64,000 nt of DNA from Candidatus Symbiopectobacterium sp. 'North America' (GCF_015762685.1 NZ_PEHF01000081.1:1-64000), one strand, 5' to 3'; shown: positions 1-9,836, counted from the stretch's first letter. The notes: generated by a model from the sequence alone, not told the origin. Numbers and translations are program-made.

Positions 1-246
1 CAGGTTGTAGCCGGTGAGGTGCAGCAGGCTGTAGATGAGCATGGAAGCGTGACCGTTGGAGAGGACGAAACGGTCGCGGTTGGCCCAGTGCGGGTTAGCC
101 GGGTTGTGATTAAGGTAATCGCGCCACAGGACTTCGGCGATATCTGCCATACCCATGGGTGCGCCCGGGTGACCGGATTTGGCTTTTTGCACGCCATCCA
201 TGCTGAGTGCGCGGATGGCGTTGGCAAGTTATTTACGAGAGGACAT
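1..246 (-). pseudogene. tktA: transketolase, 5' part, with nonsense codon 6
   Basis: The minus strand from the ATG at 246-244 reads MSSRK, then TAA (231-229), then [12 protein letters not shown] and the thiamine-diphosphate-enzyme segment [21 protein letters not shown], continuing to LTGY at the window edge. This is the N-terminus of transketolase of the pentose phosphate pathway. The codon that is Glu in E. coli TktA has become TAA; the rest of the visible frame is clean. A good ribosome binding site (ggag) precedes the ATG. Re-initiation at Met16 would lose only a short N-terminal piece, but no ribosome site is seen there. The remaining ~580 codons lie outside the window, so whether the gene is otherwise intact is unknown. 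A base-call error at codon 6 is a real alternative. Confidence 0.85.
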
Positions 247-616
247 GCTTTACTCCAGATCGGATTGAACAGATTCCTTGCCAAACATACATTTAACAAT
301 CAATACGTTAGCCAGTAAGACCAAAGAGAGATGGCTATAAATGTACATGAAAATGCGGGCGATTGCACATGGAACCATTGGCGAAATAAGAGGATTTCAT
401 GGCTATTTTGCGCCAAACAGAATTTTAACTATCATACATGCAACAAAGCCTACTGAAAGTGCGAGTGAATTCGCCGTTTTACGATATTAAGACCATTCGC
501 TTTCCTCTATTTTGAAAACGAGTTTCATCATGGTGGTGGATAAAAAAGAACATCTTTTCTGCCTTTTCGTAAGCAGAACCTGCGTGTGTCTGAAAACCAG
601 TGAGGAAGATAAGGGT
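247..616. other. intergenic region between divergent tktA and loiP
   Basis: No convincing gene is present. The segment must hold the promoters of tktA (leftward) and loiP (rightward). Short frames overlapping it have no family resemblance. Confidence 0.5.
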
Positions 617-1357
617 ATGAGGATCAGAACACCGCTGTTAGCTCTGACTATCACCAGCCTGCTGAGCGGCTGCCAAAACCTGGATAACAACACGCTGATG
701 CAATCTGGAGTGCAGGCGTTTCAGGCAGCAACACTGAGCGACGCGCAAGTCAAAACGCTCAGCGAACAGTCTTGTGCACAAATGGATAAAGAGGCCAACA
801 TCGCTCCTGCCGACAGCAGCTATACAAAACGACTGAACAACATCGCTGATGCCCTTGGGCACGATATCAATGGCACTCCCGCCAACTATAAGTTGTACCT
901 GACTAAAGACGTGAACGCCTGGGCAATGGCCAATGGTTGCATTCGCGTCTACAGCGTGCTAATGGATATCATGACGGAAGGCGTGCTTGGGCATGAAATG
1001 GGGCATGTGGCCTTGGCCCACAGCCGTAAGGCGATGCAGGTGGCCTATGCCACCAGCGCGGCCCGCACTGCCGTCGCTTCGGCAGGTTGCGTGGCAACCT
1101 CGTTATCGCAATCCCAGTTGGCTGATATGGGAGAACAATTGGTTAATGCGCAGTTTTCTCAAACGCAAGAGCGTCAGGCCGACGACTACTCTTTCGACTT
1201 GCTAAAACGGCGCGGCATCGACCAACAAGGGTTAGCCAGCAGCTTTGAAAAATTGGCCAAACTGGATGCTGGCCAACAAAGCAGCATGTTTGATTCACAC
1301 CCTGCTGCCGAAGAACGCGCACAACATATTCGCGATCGTATCGCCGCAGGCAAGTAA
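617..1357 (+). CDS. loiP: M48 metalloprotease lipoprotein LoiP (YggG), with active-site-adjacent deletion
   Basis: This is a 246-residue M48-family zinc protease of the outer membrane. The start at 617 (MRIRTPLLALT) gives a lipoprotein signal peptide with lipobox LLSGC. An upstream in-frame ATG at 512 would bury that signal and is rejected. The zinc motif HEMGH is present, as are QFSQTQERQADDYSFDLL (third zinc ligand region) and the C-terminal SMFDSHPAAEERAQHI. Compared with E. coli LoiP, four residues are missing just before HEMGH: MTDNEVEAVIGHE there, MTEGVLGHE here. This is a 12-base in-frame deletion in the zinc helix. The frame is open, but activity is doubtful. It lies between tktA and the speA region as in E. 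coli. Confidence 0.85.
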   Translation: MRIRTPLLALTITSLLSGCQNLDNNTLMQSGVQAFQAATLSDAQVKTLSEQSCAQMDKEANIAPADSSYTKRLNNIADALGHDINGTPANYKLYLTKDVNAWAMANGCIRVYSVLMDIMTEGVLGHEMGHVALAHSRKAMQVAYATSAARTAVASAGCVATSLSQSQLADMGEQLVNAQFSQTQERQADDYSFDLLKRRGIDQQGLASSFEKLAKLDAGQQSSMFDSHPAAEERAQHIRDRIAAGK

Positions 1358-1921
1358 CTCAACCGATACTCTCACCGCAGCGAGGTATCACATCGGTACG
1401 TCGCTGCAATTATCTGCTGAAGGGATTACTCTCCGTTATTTATTTTTCCTCAACAGGTAGTCCATTTAGTTTACAGGGACAATCATAATAACGGTGTCGC
1501 ATCTTCTGACGGCATAATAAATAAAATATTTTCATCTTCATCAACGCCCTCGTTATCACTTAAATAAACAAAAGTAATTAATATTTATATTTCAATCAAT
1601 TTAAGTAATTAACAGTTTCACCAACACCTATTAATTCAATAGCGTAACAGACTGTATTTTCAATACATTATATTTTTTAATAGGAAAACCCCCTGAATTT
1701 GATATGATAATCATGCGAGAGTTGTAGAAATTTATCAATTTTATCATTGAGATAGGATATTTATTTTCTTTAGTCCTATTTTTGAGATAGTGGATCCGTA
1801 AAAAAGATAAATATTTCAAATTATTTCACAGTGATTTTTGGATGACTAACCCGACGAGCGCAATATTGACAACAATATTTGAGATATGTTTTTTTAAATA
1901 AACTCATAAAGTCAAAACACC
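1358..1921. other. AT-rich intergenic region
   Basis: About 560 bases precede the LuxR-type gene. From about 1490 the DNA becomes very AT-rich, unlike the flanking housekeeping genes. No gene is recognised. It probably holds the promoter of the regulator at 1922, and the composition suggests acquired DNA. Confidence 0.5.
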
Positions 1922-2509
1922 ATGGATGTGAGAATTTTTAGCAAATGCAACTTTACGCTTGTCGGCCTACGTGAAATTTTTTCACGTGTCCCTGCGCTGC
2001 ATGTAAAGTTTGCAAACCGATTTACATTGATACCCCAGGGAAGAAAAAAATGCATTTTTATCATCGATAGCGAAAGTGAAGGCTTCGAGGAATACTACGC
2101 ATCGATAAAATGTCACTTTTATGACATTGTTTCCGTTTTCATCATTATCAATAATTCAAACCATGAACCCGTTTGCATTGATGAAAAAACGGTGCTTATT
2201 CCTAAATCAACGCCGATCAGCTATTTATATAAAGTATTGAATATAGAGGAAATTAATGAGAGTGGTGCCGCTCAACCGGTTAAACTCTCTAAATCCGAGC
2301 ATGCGGTATTTCGTTACTGGAGCGAGGGGTATTCACCGGAAGTGATCGCAGAACGGGTGGGAATTAATAAAAAGTCAGTACTGAACAGCAAAGCAAGGCT
2401 GTTAAACAAACACGGTGTGCACGATAAGAACTCTCTGCTGCTGATTGCCAGCATCCTGTTTAAGCGAAAAATCATTAAATTGGGTGAAAGCAGCGAAAAC
2501 GCGCCTTAA
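1922..2509 (+). CDS. LuxR/RcsA-type transcriptional regulator
   Basis: This is a 195-residue protein. The N-terminal ~115 residues resemble the degenerate receiver-like domain of RcsA-type regulators (the CNFTLVGLREIFSRV start is reminiscent of the Tyr-Thr-Arg-Leu-Gly-Leu start of RcsA). The C-terminal ~60 residues are a GerE/LuxR helix-turn-helix: LSKSEHAVFRYWSEGYSPE, then AERVGINKKSV and KHGVHDKNSLL. No phosphoacceptor Asp is obvious, so it probably does not act as a classical response regulator. Its upstream DNA is AT-rich and it occupies the place where E. coli carries speB. Targets are unknown; capsule, fimbriae or motility would be usual for the family. Confidence 0.7.
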   Translation: MDVRIFSKCNFTLVGLREIFSRVPALHVKFANRFTLIPQGRKKCIFIIDSESEGFEEYYASIKCHFYDIVSVFIIINNSNHEPVCIDEKTVLIPKSTPISYLYKVLNIEEINESGAAQPVKLSKSEHAVFRYWSEGYSPEVIAERVGINKKSVLNSKARLLNKHGVHDKNSLLLIASILFKRKIIKLGESSENAP

Positions 2510-2535
2510 GCGCGCTGGATGTAGTAAACGGAGAT

Positions 2536-2563
2536 AAAAAAGGAGGCCATGGCCTCCTTTTTT
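2536..2563. terminator. bidirectional rho-independent terminator
   Basis: A perfect palindrome of an A-run, ggaggcc / ggcctcc and a T-run lies between the convergent ends of the LuxR-type gene and speA. It can terminate transcription in both directions. Confidence 0.85.
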
Positions 2564-2575
2564 TATGCCTTCAGA

Positions 2576-4552
2576 TTAGGCATCTTCCAGGTAAGTATAG
2601 CCATACAGGCCGCTTTCGAACTCATCCAGGAACTGCAACTGAATGTCAGCAGGCAGGTTAGTCTCCTTCACCTGATCGCGGAAACGGGCCATCAGTACTT
2701 CGGGATCCAACTGGACGTATTCCAGCATGTCTGCCACCGTGTTGCCTTCATCAGACTCTTCCAGTTCAATGGAGCCGTCCTGGAACACGTAAACATCTAC
2801 GGTCGCCGTATCGCCAAACAGGTTATGCATGTTGCCCAGGATTTCCTGATAGGCACCAATCATAAAGAAGCCCAGCAGCGGCGGATTTTCCGGATCATAC
2901 GGCGGCATCGGCATGGTGGTCGCGATACCATCACCATCGATGTAATGGTCGATCGTCCCATCCGAGTCACAGGTAATATCCAGCAGTACGGCACGGCGCT
3001 CAGGCAGTTTGTCCAGACCTTCTAGCGGCAGCACTGGGAACAGTTGATCGATCCCCCACGCATCCGGCATCGACTGGAACAGCGAAAAATTCACATACAA
3101 TTTATCCGCCATGCGTTCCTGCAATTCGTCAATAATCGGACGGTGTGCGCGGTTGCTGGGATCAAGCTGTTGCTGAATCTGCTGGCAGATGCTGAGATAG
3201 AGCTGTTCTGCTTTTGCACGTTGCGTCAGATTTAACATTCCGTGCGTATATTGGGTATGCACATCATGCAAATCCATCTGGCTGTCGTGCAACTATTCAC
3301 GCAACGAACGCCGCGTTCCCGGCATTTTGATCTCCTGCCAGGTTGACCACAAGCTTTCCAACGCACGAGGATCGTCCTCTTCCGGCGGCATCGGCTCGCT
3401 AAACTCGTTACGCTCCACCCCAATGATATTGGACACCAGTACCGTATGGTGTGCAGTAACCGCACGCCCAGACTCGGTGATCACCATCGGGTGCGGTAGA
3501 CCGTGCTCATTACAGGTATCGCCAATGCCTCAAATCACATTATTGGCGTATTCGTTCAAGCCATAGTTTACCGAGCAGTCGGATTGAGAACGGGTGCCCT
3601 CATAATCCACGCCCAACCCGCCGCCGACGTCGAAACACTGCATGTTGACGCCCAGCTTGTGCAGTTCCACATAGAAACGGGCGGATTCGCGCACGCCAGT
3701 GGCGATATCCCGAATATTGGCCAGCTGAGAACCGAGATGGAAGTGCAACAGTTGCAGACTGTCCAAACGCCCCGCTTCGCGCAGCATCTCGACCAGTTGC
3801 AGAACTTGCACCGCAGCCAAACCAAATTTGGATTTCTCACCGCCGCTGGATTGCCACTTGCCTGAGCCCTGCGAGGCCAGACGCGCACGTACGCCGAGAT
3901 GCGGCACCACGTTGAGTTGCTCGGCCTCTTCCTGCACCAGTTTAATCTCGGACATCTTCTCGATGACCAAATACACCTTGTGTCCCAATTTCTCGCCGAT
4001 CAGTGCCAGACGGATGTATTCGCGATCTTTGTAGCCGTTACACACGATCACGGTGCGCGTCATACCCGCGTGCCCCAACACAGCCATCAATTCAGCTTTT
4101 GAACCTGCCTCCAGTCCCAGCGGTTCACCTGAATTCACCAGCGATTCAATCACACGCCGATGCTGGTTAACCTTGATGGGATACACCAGGAAATAGCCAC
4201 CTTCATAGCCGAAGGACTCACGCGCACGACGAAACGCGGCGTTAATCGAACGCAAACGGTGTTGCAGGATTTGCGGAAAACAGAACAGCGCAGGCAAACG
4301 CTGATTGTCCTGCTGCATCTCTTTCACCAGCCACGCCAAATCGACGCGGGCTTCCGGCACGTCTGGATCCGGGCAAACGCTGATATGCCCCAACTCGTTC
4401 ACGTCGTAATAGTTGTTGCCTCACCAGGCAATGTTGTACGTCCGTAGCATCTCGCTGGCATTGCAGTCATTCATGGCCACCTCTTGCATAGAGCGCAAAT
4501 ATTCACGTTTACCCGTCGCTGACGAGCCATTTTCAATCATATCGTCAGACAT
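2576..4552 (-). pseudogene. speA: biosynthetic arginine decarboxylase, three nonsense codons
   Basis: The 1977 bases correspond to 658 codons, the same length as E. coli SpeA (PLP enzyme, arginine to agmatine). The frame is continuous from MSDDMIENG at 4552 to YTYLEDA at 2576 with no indel. It is cut by three stops: TGA at 4423-4421 (NIAW-stop-GNNYY), TGA at 3532-3530 (NVI-stop-GIGD) and TAG at 3295-3293 (SLRE-stop-LHDS). In E. coli SpeA all three positions are Trp, so each is a TGG-to-stop G-to-A change. The PLP region, the HFHLGSQ motif and the [19 protein letters not shown] C-terminal region remain. The gene is clearly inactive unless Trp-specific suppression exists. No agmatinase gene (speB) is found nearby. 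Confidence 0.95.
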
Positions 4553-5341
4553 AACGAACCTCTTTATTCATTCCACTCATCACATTACGACCTGCCCCAA
4601 AACGCTGTGTCACGTCCATCCACGTTGATGGCGACAGCAGTGAAAAAACTGACTGCATGCAGTATGCCGCCGTTATGTGACCTTTATTAGTGTAGTAAAA
4701 CACGCTAGCAGACTCTGTCGCACCCGCGAGAGAAAACGTAACAATCCGTGCCTGCGCAACAAAGGCAGCAGCACACGCGTTGGGTTACACACCTAAAAAA
4801 CCAGAAAGACAACGCACGCAAACGCGGCAAAAACCCTGAACATAGGCGTATCAGCCTGCCCGGGAGTCCTGCGTTAAGCTCATGGACACGCGACTTCGGG
4901 AAACAGCAGAGTGAGAAGAAAAAAGAAAGACTGAGTATTTGACGCCGATACGTCAAAAGAAACCTGTTGCGATTGCAACGGACTCGGCAAACCGTGGATC
5001 ATTAAACCTATCACCTCCGTGCCGCCCTAACGATTGCGGTCAGGCTATGGGTCAAAACAGGGAGCGTACACCCTTTCCGCTACGCTTTACGGCGCACTGC
5101 GACCGCTCGCCGCTTATACCGATATGTGGGAGGAAAAGCAAAATGAAAATCACTTTTCGATAGCCTAAACGGAAAAAAAACGGCAATACAAAATTTCGAT
5201 GATAGCCGTCCTGAAACAAAAAACCGCTGGTAATCCGTCCGACAAGTGACCTAGAATAGCCATCCAGATGTTAATCCATCTATACTGTTTTACTGACACA
5301 CCGCGACTACTACAGCATTTGCTTTGAAGGTATAAAAACGC
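4553..5341. other. long intergenic region between speA and metK
   Basis: These 789 bases separate the divergent speA and metK genes. E. coli has tiny genes (yqgB, yqgD) here, but none of the short frames in this stretch resembles them. It should contain the speA promoter, the metK promoter and the metK leader. Confidence 0.5.
5266..5286 (+). promoter_or_regulatory. possible MetJ boxes overlapping the metK -10 element
   Basis: Two adjacent 8-mers (agatgtta and atccatct) each match the MetJ met-box consensus AGACGTCT at five positions. They directly abut a -10-like tatact at 5281-5286, 56 bases before the metK ATG. MetJ repression of metK is established in enterobacteria; this particular site is an inference. 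Confidence 0.3.
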
Positions 5342-6493
5342 ATGGCTAAACACCTTTTTACGTCGGAATCCGTTTCTGAAGGGCATCCGGACAAGATTGC
5401 AGACCAGATCTCTGATGCGGTTCTTGACGCCATTTTGGAACAAGATCCCAAGGCGCGCGTCGCCTGTGAGACTTACGTGAAAACCGGTATGGTGTTAGTG
5501 GGCGGTGAGATCACCACCAGCGCCTGGGTAGATATTGAAGAGATAACGCGTCGTACGGTACGTGAGATTGGCTACGTCAACTCCGAGATGGGGTTTGATG
5601 CCAACTACTGCGCCGTATTAAGCGCCATCGGTAAACAATCACCGGATATCAATCAGGGCGTCGATCGCAGCGATCCGCTGGAACAAGGCGCGGGCGACCA
5701 GGGCCTGATGTTCGGTTATGCCACCAATGAAACCGATGTGCTGATGCCTGCTCCCATCACCTACGCTCACCGTTTGGTACAGCGTCAGGCTGAAGTGCGC
5801 AAGAACGGCACGCTGCCGTGGCTGCGCCCGGATGCAAAAAGCCAGGTTACCTTCCAATATGATGACGGTAAGATCGTCGGTATTGACGCGGTGGTCCTGT
5901 CAACACAGCACGCAGAAGACATTGCACAAAGCGATTTGCATGAAGCGGTGATGGAAGAGATCATCAAGCCGGTTCTGCCGTCTGAATGGCTCTCTGCCAG
6001 CACCAAATTCTTTATCAACCCGACAGGCCGTTTTGTTATCGGTGGCCCGATGGGTGACTGCGGTTTGACCGGTCGCAAGATTATCGTGGATACCTACGGC
6101 GGTGCCGCGCGTCACGGTGGCGGTGCATTTTCCGGCAAAGACCCGTCCAAGGTTGACCGCTCTGCGGCCTATGCCGCGCGCTACGTGGCGAAGAACATCG
6201 TCGCTGCGGGGTTGGCCGATCGCTGTGAGATTCAGGTTTCCTACGCCATCGGCGTGGCCGAACCGACATCAATCATGATCGAAACCTTTGGCACAGAAAA
6301 AATTCCAACCGAGCGCCTCACTCAGTTGGTACGCGAGTTCTTCGATCTGCGCCCTTACGGGCTGATCCAGATGCTCGATCTGCTGCACCCGATTTATCAG
6401 GAAACTGCCTCTTACGGTCACTTTGGCCGCGAGCACTTCTCGTGGGAAAAAACCGACAAGTCCGCACAACTGCGCGCATCTGCCGGTCTGTAA
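5342..6493 (+). CDS. metK: S-adenosylmethionine synthetase
   Basis: This 383-residue protein is almost identical in length and sequence to E. coli MetK (384). It makes S-adenosylmethionine from ATP and methionine in the cytoplasm. Recognisable elements are the N-terminal [20 protein letters not shown], the [12 protein letters not shown] signature (residues ~116-127), the [19 protein letters not shown] loop and the [12 protein letters not shown] end. No lesion is seen. It stands alone, with a terminator directly after it. Its retention fits its essential role. Confidence 0.98.
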   Translation: MAKHLFTSESVSEGHPDKIADQISDAVLDAILEQDPKARVACETYVKTGMVLVGGEITTSAWVDIEEITRRTVREIGYVNSEMGFDANYCAVLSAIGKQSPDINQGVDRSDPLEQGAGDQGLMFGYATNETDVLMPAPITYAHRLVQRQAEVRKNGTLPWLRPDAKSQVTFQYDDGKIVGIDAVVLSTQHAEDIAQSDLHEAVMEEIIKPVLPSEWLSASTKFFINPTGRFVIGGPMGDCGLTGRKIIVDTYGGAARHGGGAFSGKDPSKVDRSAAYAARYVAKNIVAAGLADRCEIQVSYAIGVAEPTSIMIETFGTEKIPTERLTQLVREFFDLRPYGLIQMLDLLHPIYQETASYGHFGREHFSWEKTDKSAQLRASAGL

Positions 6494-6502
6494 CCATCAC
6501 AA

Positions 6503-6544
6503 GGCATTCCTCTCCAGCTAAAGGCGGGAGAGGAATGTGCCTTT
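6503..6544 (+). terminator. terminator after metK
   Basis: The arms ggcattcctctcc and ggagaggaatgtgcc form a long near-perfect hairpin followed by ttt, ten bases after the metK stop. Confidence 0.6.
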
Positions 6545-6583
6545 CAGTTGCATCCCGTTTTGCCTCGTTCTATCCTCAAAGCC

Positions 6584-7096
6584 ATGAACTCGCCTCGCAT
6601 TCCTATCGCGCTCCACCACGCTGTCATGCACTGTCTGCGTGAACGCCTGCAATTCGCCAATCAAGCCTTAGGCAGCCAGTATTCGGAGCCCAGTGTCAGC
6701 TATCAGCAGCGCGGCGCAACCGCCGGGACCGCCTGGCTAAAGCAATGGGAAATCCGCCTGAACCCAGTGCTGCTGTTGGAAAACCAGCAGGCTTTCATCG
6801 ATGAGGTCGTTCCCCACGAATTGGCTCATCTGCTGGTGTATGCCCGCTTCGGCCACGTAGCGCCCCACGGCAAAGAATGGCTCTGGATGACGGAACAGAT
6901 TCTACAAACCCCGGCGAAACGCACACACCGTTTCGCCACCGCCTCCGTGCAGGGCAAAACCTATTCTTACCATTGCGCCTGTCAGCAGCACCAGTTAAGT
7001 GTGTGTCGCCATTACCGTGCCCAACGCGGCGATGCCACCTATCGCTGCCTGAAGTGCGGTAAACCACTCCAGTTTGACGCCGCGCCACAAACCTGA
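6584..7096 (+). CDS. sprT: SprT-family zinc-binding protein
   Basis: A 170-residue protein starting at the internal ATG ([22 protein letters not shown]), which aligns with E. coli SprT (165 aa). The longer upstream frame from 6548 is not needed. It has the HExxH metal motif ([11 protein letters not shown], residues ~75-85) and a C-terminal zinc ribbon (HCACQQHQL ... [10 protein letters not shown]). The molecular role in E. coli is uncertain; eukaryotic Spartan relatives cleave DNA-protein crosslinks. It lies upstream of endA as in E. coli and appears intact. Confidence 0.92.
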   Translation: MNSPRIPIALHHAVMHCLRERLQFANQALGSQYSEPSVSYQQRGATAGTAWLKQWEIRLNPVLLLENQQAFIDEVVPHELAHLLVYARFGHVAPHGKEWLWMTEQILQTPAKRTHRFATASVQGKTYSYHCACQQHQLSVCRHYRAQRGDATYRCLKCGKPLQFDAAPQT

Positions 7097-7197
7097 GCCT
7101 TTATTCTCACTGCGCGATAAAACGCACAGTATCCATTTGCGCGACAGGTCGACGTTCGCTACTCTGCGCGTTTTACGCCAATGGGTAGATTTGGAAC

Positions 7198-7896
7198 ATG
7201 CTTCGCAACATTCTTGTTATTTCGACACTGAGTGGTGCACTGTTTTCGGCGTTTGCCGCAGCGCAAACCATCAACAATTTCACTCAGGCCAAAGCCGTTG
7301 CCGCGCAAATTCATCAGGACACCCTCGGCTCCTTCTATTGCGGCCTCCGTATCTCCTGGGACGGTAAAAAAGGCACCCCCGACCTCGCCTCCTACGGTTA
7401 TACCGTGCGCAAAAACGCCGATCGCGCACAGCGTATCGAGTGGGAACACGTGGTGCCAGCCTGGCAGTTCGGTCATCAACGCCAATGCTGGCAAGAAGGC
7501 GGTAGAAATAACTGTACCCGCGATGAGGTATATCGCGACATGGAAACCGATCTGCATAACCTGCAACCCAGCATTGGTGAGGTGAATGGCGATCGCGGCA
7601 ACTTCATGTATGGTCAATGGAACGGTTGCGAAGGCCAGTACGGCCAATGCGCGATGAAGATTGATTTCAAAAACAAGCTGGCAGAACCGCCCGAACGGGC
7701 ACGCGGTGCCATCGCCCGGACCTATTTTTACATGCGCGATCGCTACCAACTGCGGCTTTCCAGCCAGCAAACCCAGCTGTTTACCGCATGGGACAAGCGC
7801 TACCCGATGACATCATGGGAATGCACTCGTGACCAGCACATTGCCGAGCAGCAGGGGAATCATAATCCTTACGTTCAGCAGGCTTGCCAGCGCTAG
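7198..7896 (+). CDS. endA: periplasmic endonuclease I
   Basis: A 232-residue protein with an N-terminal signal peptide (cleavage near AFAAAQ). The EndA nuclease core follows, with [11 protein letters not shown] (catalytic His region), [19 protein letters not shown] and [11 protein letters not shown]. It degrades double-stranded DNA in the periplasm. Length matches E. coli EndA (235). Two cysteines that I recall in E. coli (YCGC and QSCGY) are Leu and Tyr here (YCGLRI, ASYGY), possibly a disulfide pair lost together, while a new Cys appears in WNGCEG. The frame is intact and ends in TAG. Confidence 0.93.
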   Translation: MLRNILVISTLSGALFSAFAAAQTINNFTQAKAVAAQIHQDTLGSFYCGLRISWDGKKGTPDLASYGYTVRKNADRAQRIEWEHVVPAWQFGHQRQCWQEGGRNNCTRDEVYRDMETDLHNLQPSIGEVNGDRGNFMYGQWNGCEGQYGQCAMKIDFKNKLAEPPERARGAIARTYFYMRDRYQLRLSSQQTQLFTAWDKRYPMTSWECTRDQHIAEQQGNHNPYVQQACQR

Positions 7897-8018
7897 TTCC
7901 ACTACCTACTATAGAGCGTTCAACCAACACCGCAGACCACGAGATGTGCTGCGGTGATAGCGTAAAAACATTGCCACCAGACACACGCTAGTGAATCACC
8001 GAAAGCCAAGATAGACCT

Positions 8019-8753
8019 ATGCGAATACCGCGTATTTTTCACCCCGCGACCGTGCCGCTCACGGGGGGTGACATCGAATTGAGCGAGGATGCCGCCAATC
8101 ATGTGGGCCGCGTGCTACGCATGAATCCGGGCGACGCATTGCAGCTTTTTGACGGCAGCAACCACGTTTTTGCCGCCGAGATCCTGTCGGTCAGTAAAAG
8201 GCAGGTTATCGTCCGCACGCAGTCCGGCGTTTGGCAGGACAAAGAGTCACCGCTCCATCTGCATCTGGGTCAGGTCATGTCGCGCGGCGAGAAGATGGAA
8301 TTCACCGTGCAAAAATCTATTGAGCTCGGAGTCAATGTCATCACACCGCTGTTTTCTGAACGTTGCGGCGTGAAGCTGGACGGTGAACGACTGGAGAAAA
8401 AAATCGCGCAGTGGCAAAAAATCGCCATCGCCGCCTGCGAGCAGTGTGGCCGAAACCAGATTCCTGAAATCCGGCCCGCCATGTCGCTCGAAGCGTGGTG
8501 CACCGAGCACGATGAAGCGCTGAAATTGAATTTACACCCGCGTGCGACGCACAGCATCAATACGCTACCTGCAACGCTCTCGCGCGTTCGGTTACTCATT
8601 GGTCCCGAAAGGGGCCTGTCTGCCGATGAGATCGCGATGACGGCCCAGCACCACTTCACCGACATTCTGCTGGGGCCACGCGTTTTACGTACTGAAACGA
8701 CTGCACTTACCGCCATTACCGCCTTACAGGTGCGTTTCGGCGATGTGGGGTAA
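8019..8753 (+). CDS. rsmE: 16S rRNA m3U1498 methyltransferase
   Basis: A 244-residue SPOUT-class methyltransferase matching E. coli RsmE (243). The N-terminal PUA-like part contains [13 protein letters not shown]. The C-terminal knotted domain has [13 protein letters not shown] and [16 protein letters not shown], the SAM-binding knot. It methylates U1498 of 16S rRNA. It is followed closely by gshB (12 bases), probably as one transcript, and appears intact. Confidence 0.96.
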   Translation: MRIPRIFHPATVPLTGGDIELSEDAANHVGRVLRMNPGDALQLFDGSNHVFAAEILSVSKRQVIVRTQSGVWQDKESPLHLHLGQVMSRGEKMEFTVQKSIELGVNVITPLFSERCGVKLDGERLEKKIAQWQKIAIAACEQCGRNQIPEIRPAMSLEAWCTEHDEALKLNLHPRATHSINTLPATLSRVRLLIGPERGLSADEIAMTAQHHFTDILLGPRVLRTETTALTAITALQVRFGDVG

Positions 8754-8765
8754 AGGAGAAAAACC

Positions 8766-9725
8766 ATGATCAAGCTCGGCATCGTGATGGATCCCATCGA
8801 TTCCATCAACATCAATAAAGACACCAGCTTTGCTATGCTGCTGGAAGCGCAACGCCGCGGTTATGAGCTGCATTACATGGAGATGAACGACCTCTATCTT
8901 CATGCCGGCGAAGCCCGTGCCACCACGCGTCGCCTCAGAGTACAGTACGACTATGATGGCTGGTACGATTTTCACGGCGAGCAGGATATCGCCCTGCACG
9001 AACTGGATGCGGTCCTGATGCGTAAGGATCCGCCATTCGATACCGAATTCATCTATGCCACCTATATCTTGGAGCGGGCAGAAGAAAAAGGCACGCTGAT
9101 CGTCAACAAGCCGCAAAGCCTACGTGACTGTAACGAGAAGCTGTTTACCGCTTGGTTCCCGCACCTGACGCCGGATACGCTGGTCACACGCCGCGCCGAC
9201 AAACTGCGTCAGTTCCACCAGTTGCATGGTGATGTGATCCTCAAACCGCTGGATAGCATGGGCGGCGCATCGATTTTCCGGCTGAAACAGGATGACGCTA
9301 ACGTTTCAGTCATCATCGAAACGCTGACCGAACACGACCAGCGCTACTGCATGGCACAAAACTATCTGCCCGCCATCAAAGACGGTGACAAACGCATTCT
9401 GGTGGTGGATGGCGAACCCGTGCCTTATTGCCTGGCGCGTATCCCGAAAAGCGGTGAAACGCGTGGTAACCTGGCTGCGGGCGGACGCGGTGAAGCACGC
9501 CCGCTGACAGAAAGCGATTGGCAAATCGCTCGCGCGGTGGCACCTACGTTGAAACAGAAAGGGCTGATTTTTGTCGGTCTTGACGTCATCGGCGATCGAC
9601 TAACGGAAATCAATGTGACCAGCCCTACCTGCGTGCGGGAAATCGAAGCGGCATTTCCTGACGTTTCCATCACCGGTATGCTGATGGATGCCATTGAGCG
9701 CCGCCTGGCAGATCGCCAACGTTAA
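8766..9725 (+). CDS. gshB: glutathione synthetase
   Basis: A 319-residue ATP-grasp enzyme (E. coli 316) joining gamma-glutamylcysteine and glycine. Recognisable parts are KLGIVMDPIDSININKDTS at the start, DVILKPLDSMGGASIFR (ATP-binding), the loop RGNLAAGGRGEARPL and EINVTSPTCVREIE (metal and substrate site). It follows rsmE at 12 bases with a good ribosome site (aaaggagaaaaacc). The last Arg codon and stop form the first unit of a 15-base tandem repeat. No lesion is seen. Confidence 0.97.
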   Translation: MIKLGIVMDPIDSININKDTSFAMLLEAQRRGYELHYMEMNDLYLHAGEARATTRRLRVQYDYDGWYDFHGEQDIALHELDAVLMRKDPPFDTEFIYATYILERAEEKGTLIVNKPQSLRDCNEKLFTAWFPHLTPDTLVTRRADKLRQFHQLHGDVILKPLDSMGGASIFRLKQDDANVSVIIETLTEHDQRYCMAQNYLPAIKDGDKRILVVDGEPVPYCLARIPKSGETRGNLAAGGRGEARPLTESDWQIARAVAPTLKQKGLIFVGLDVIGDRLTEINVTSPTCVREIEAAFPDVSITGMLMDAIERRLADRQR

Positions 9726-9779
9726 TGTTCTGTACGTTAAGGTTCTTGGCGTTAAGGCACTTCGCGTTAAGGTATCTTG
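9720..9779. repeat. four 15-bp tandem repeats at the gshB stop codon
   Basis: Four consecutive 15-base units begin at 9720, 9735, 9750 and 9765. Each opens with cgttaa and then follows a degenerate ggNNcttNg pattern. The first contains the final Arg codon and TAA of gshB, so the stop codon has been copied in frame three more times. Confidence 0.85.
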
Positions 9780-9816
9780 CAATCGGTGCCCAGCATGCTG
9801 GATACCCACCGATACC

Positions 9817-9836
9817 AGCCCGTGGTAACACGGGCT
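9817..9836 (+). other. strong hairpin downstream of gshB
   Basis: An 8-bp perfect stem (agcccgtg / cacgggct) closes a gtaa tetraloop of the GNRA type. No T-run follows, so it may be an mRNA 3' stabiliser or a weak terminator rather than a classical terminator. Confidence 0.5.

Noticed and set aside
2576-4552. UGA-as-Trp genetic code, suggested by two Trp-to-TGA sites in speA
   Set aside because: The third site is TAG, and intact genes such as sprT, yqgE and metN/tsaE neighbours end properly in TGA, so UGA still terminates.
4705-5163. Small ORFs in the speA-metK gap as yqgB/yqgD-like genes
   Set aside because: The translated sequences do not resemble those proteins and have no clear ribosome sites.
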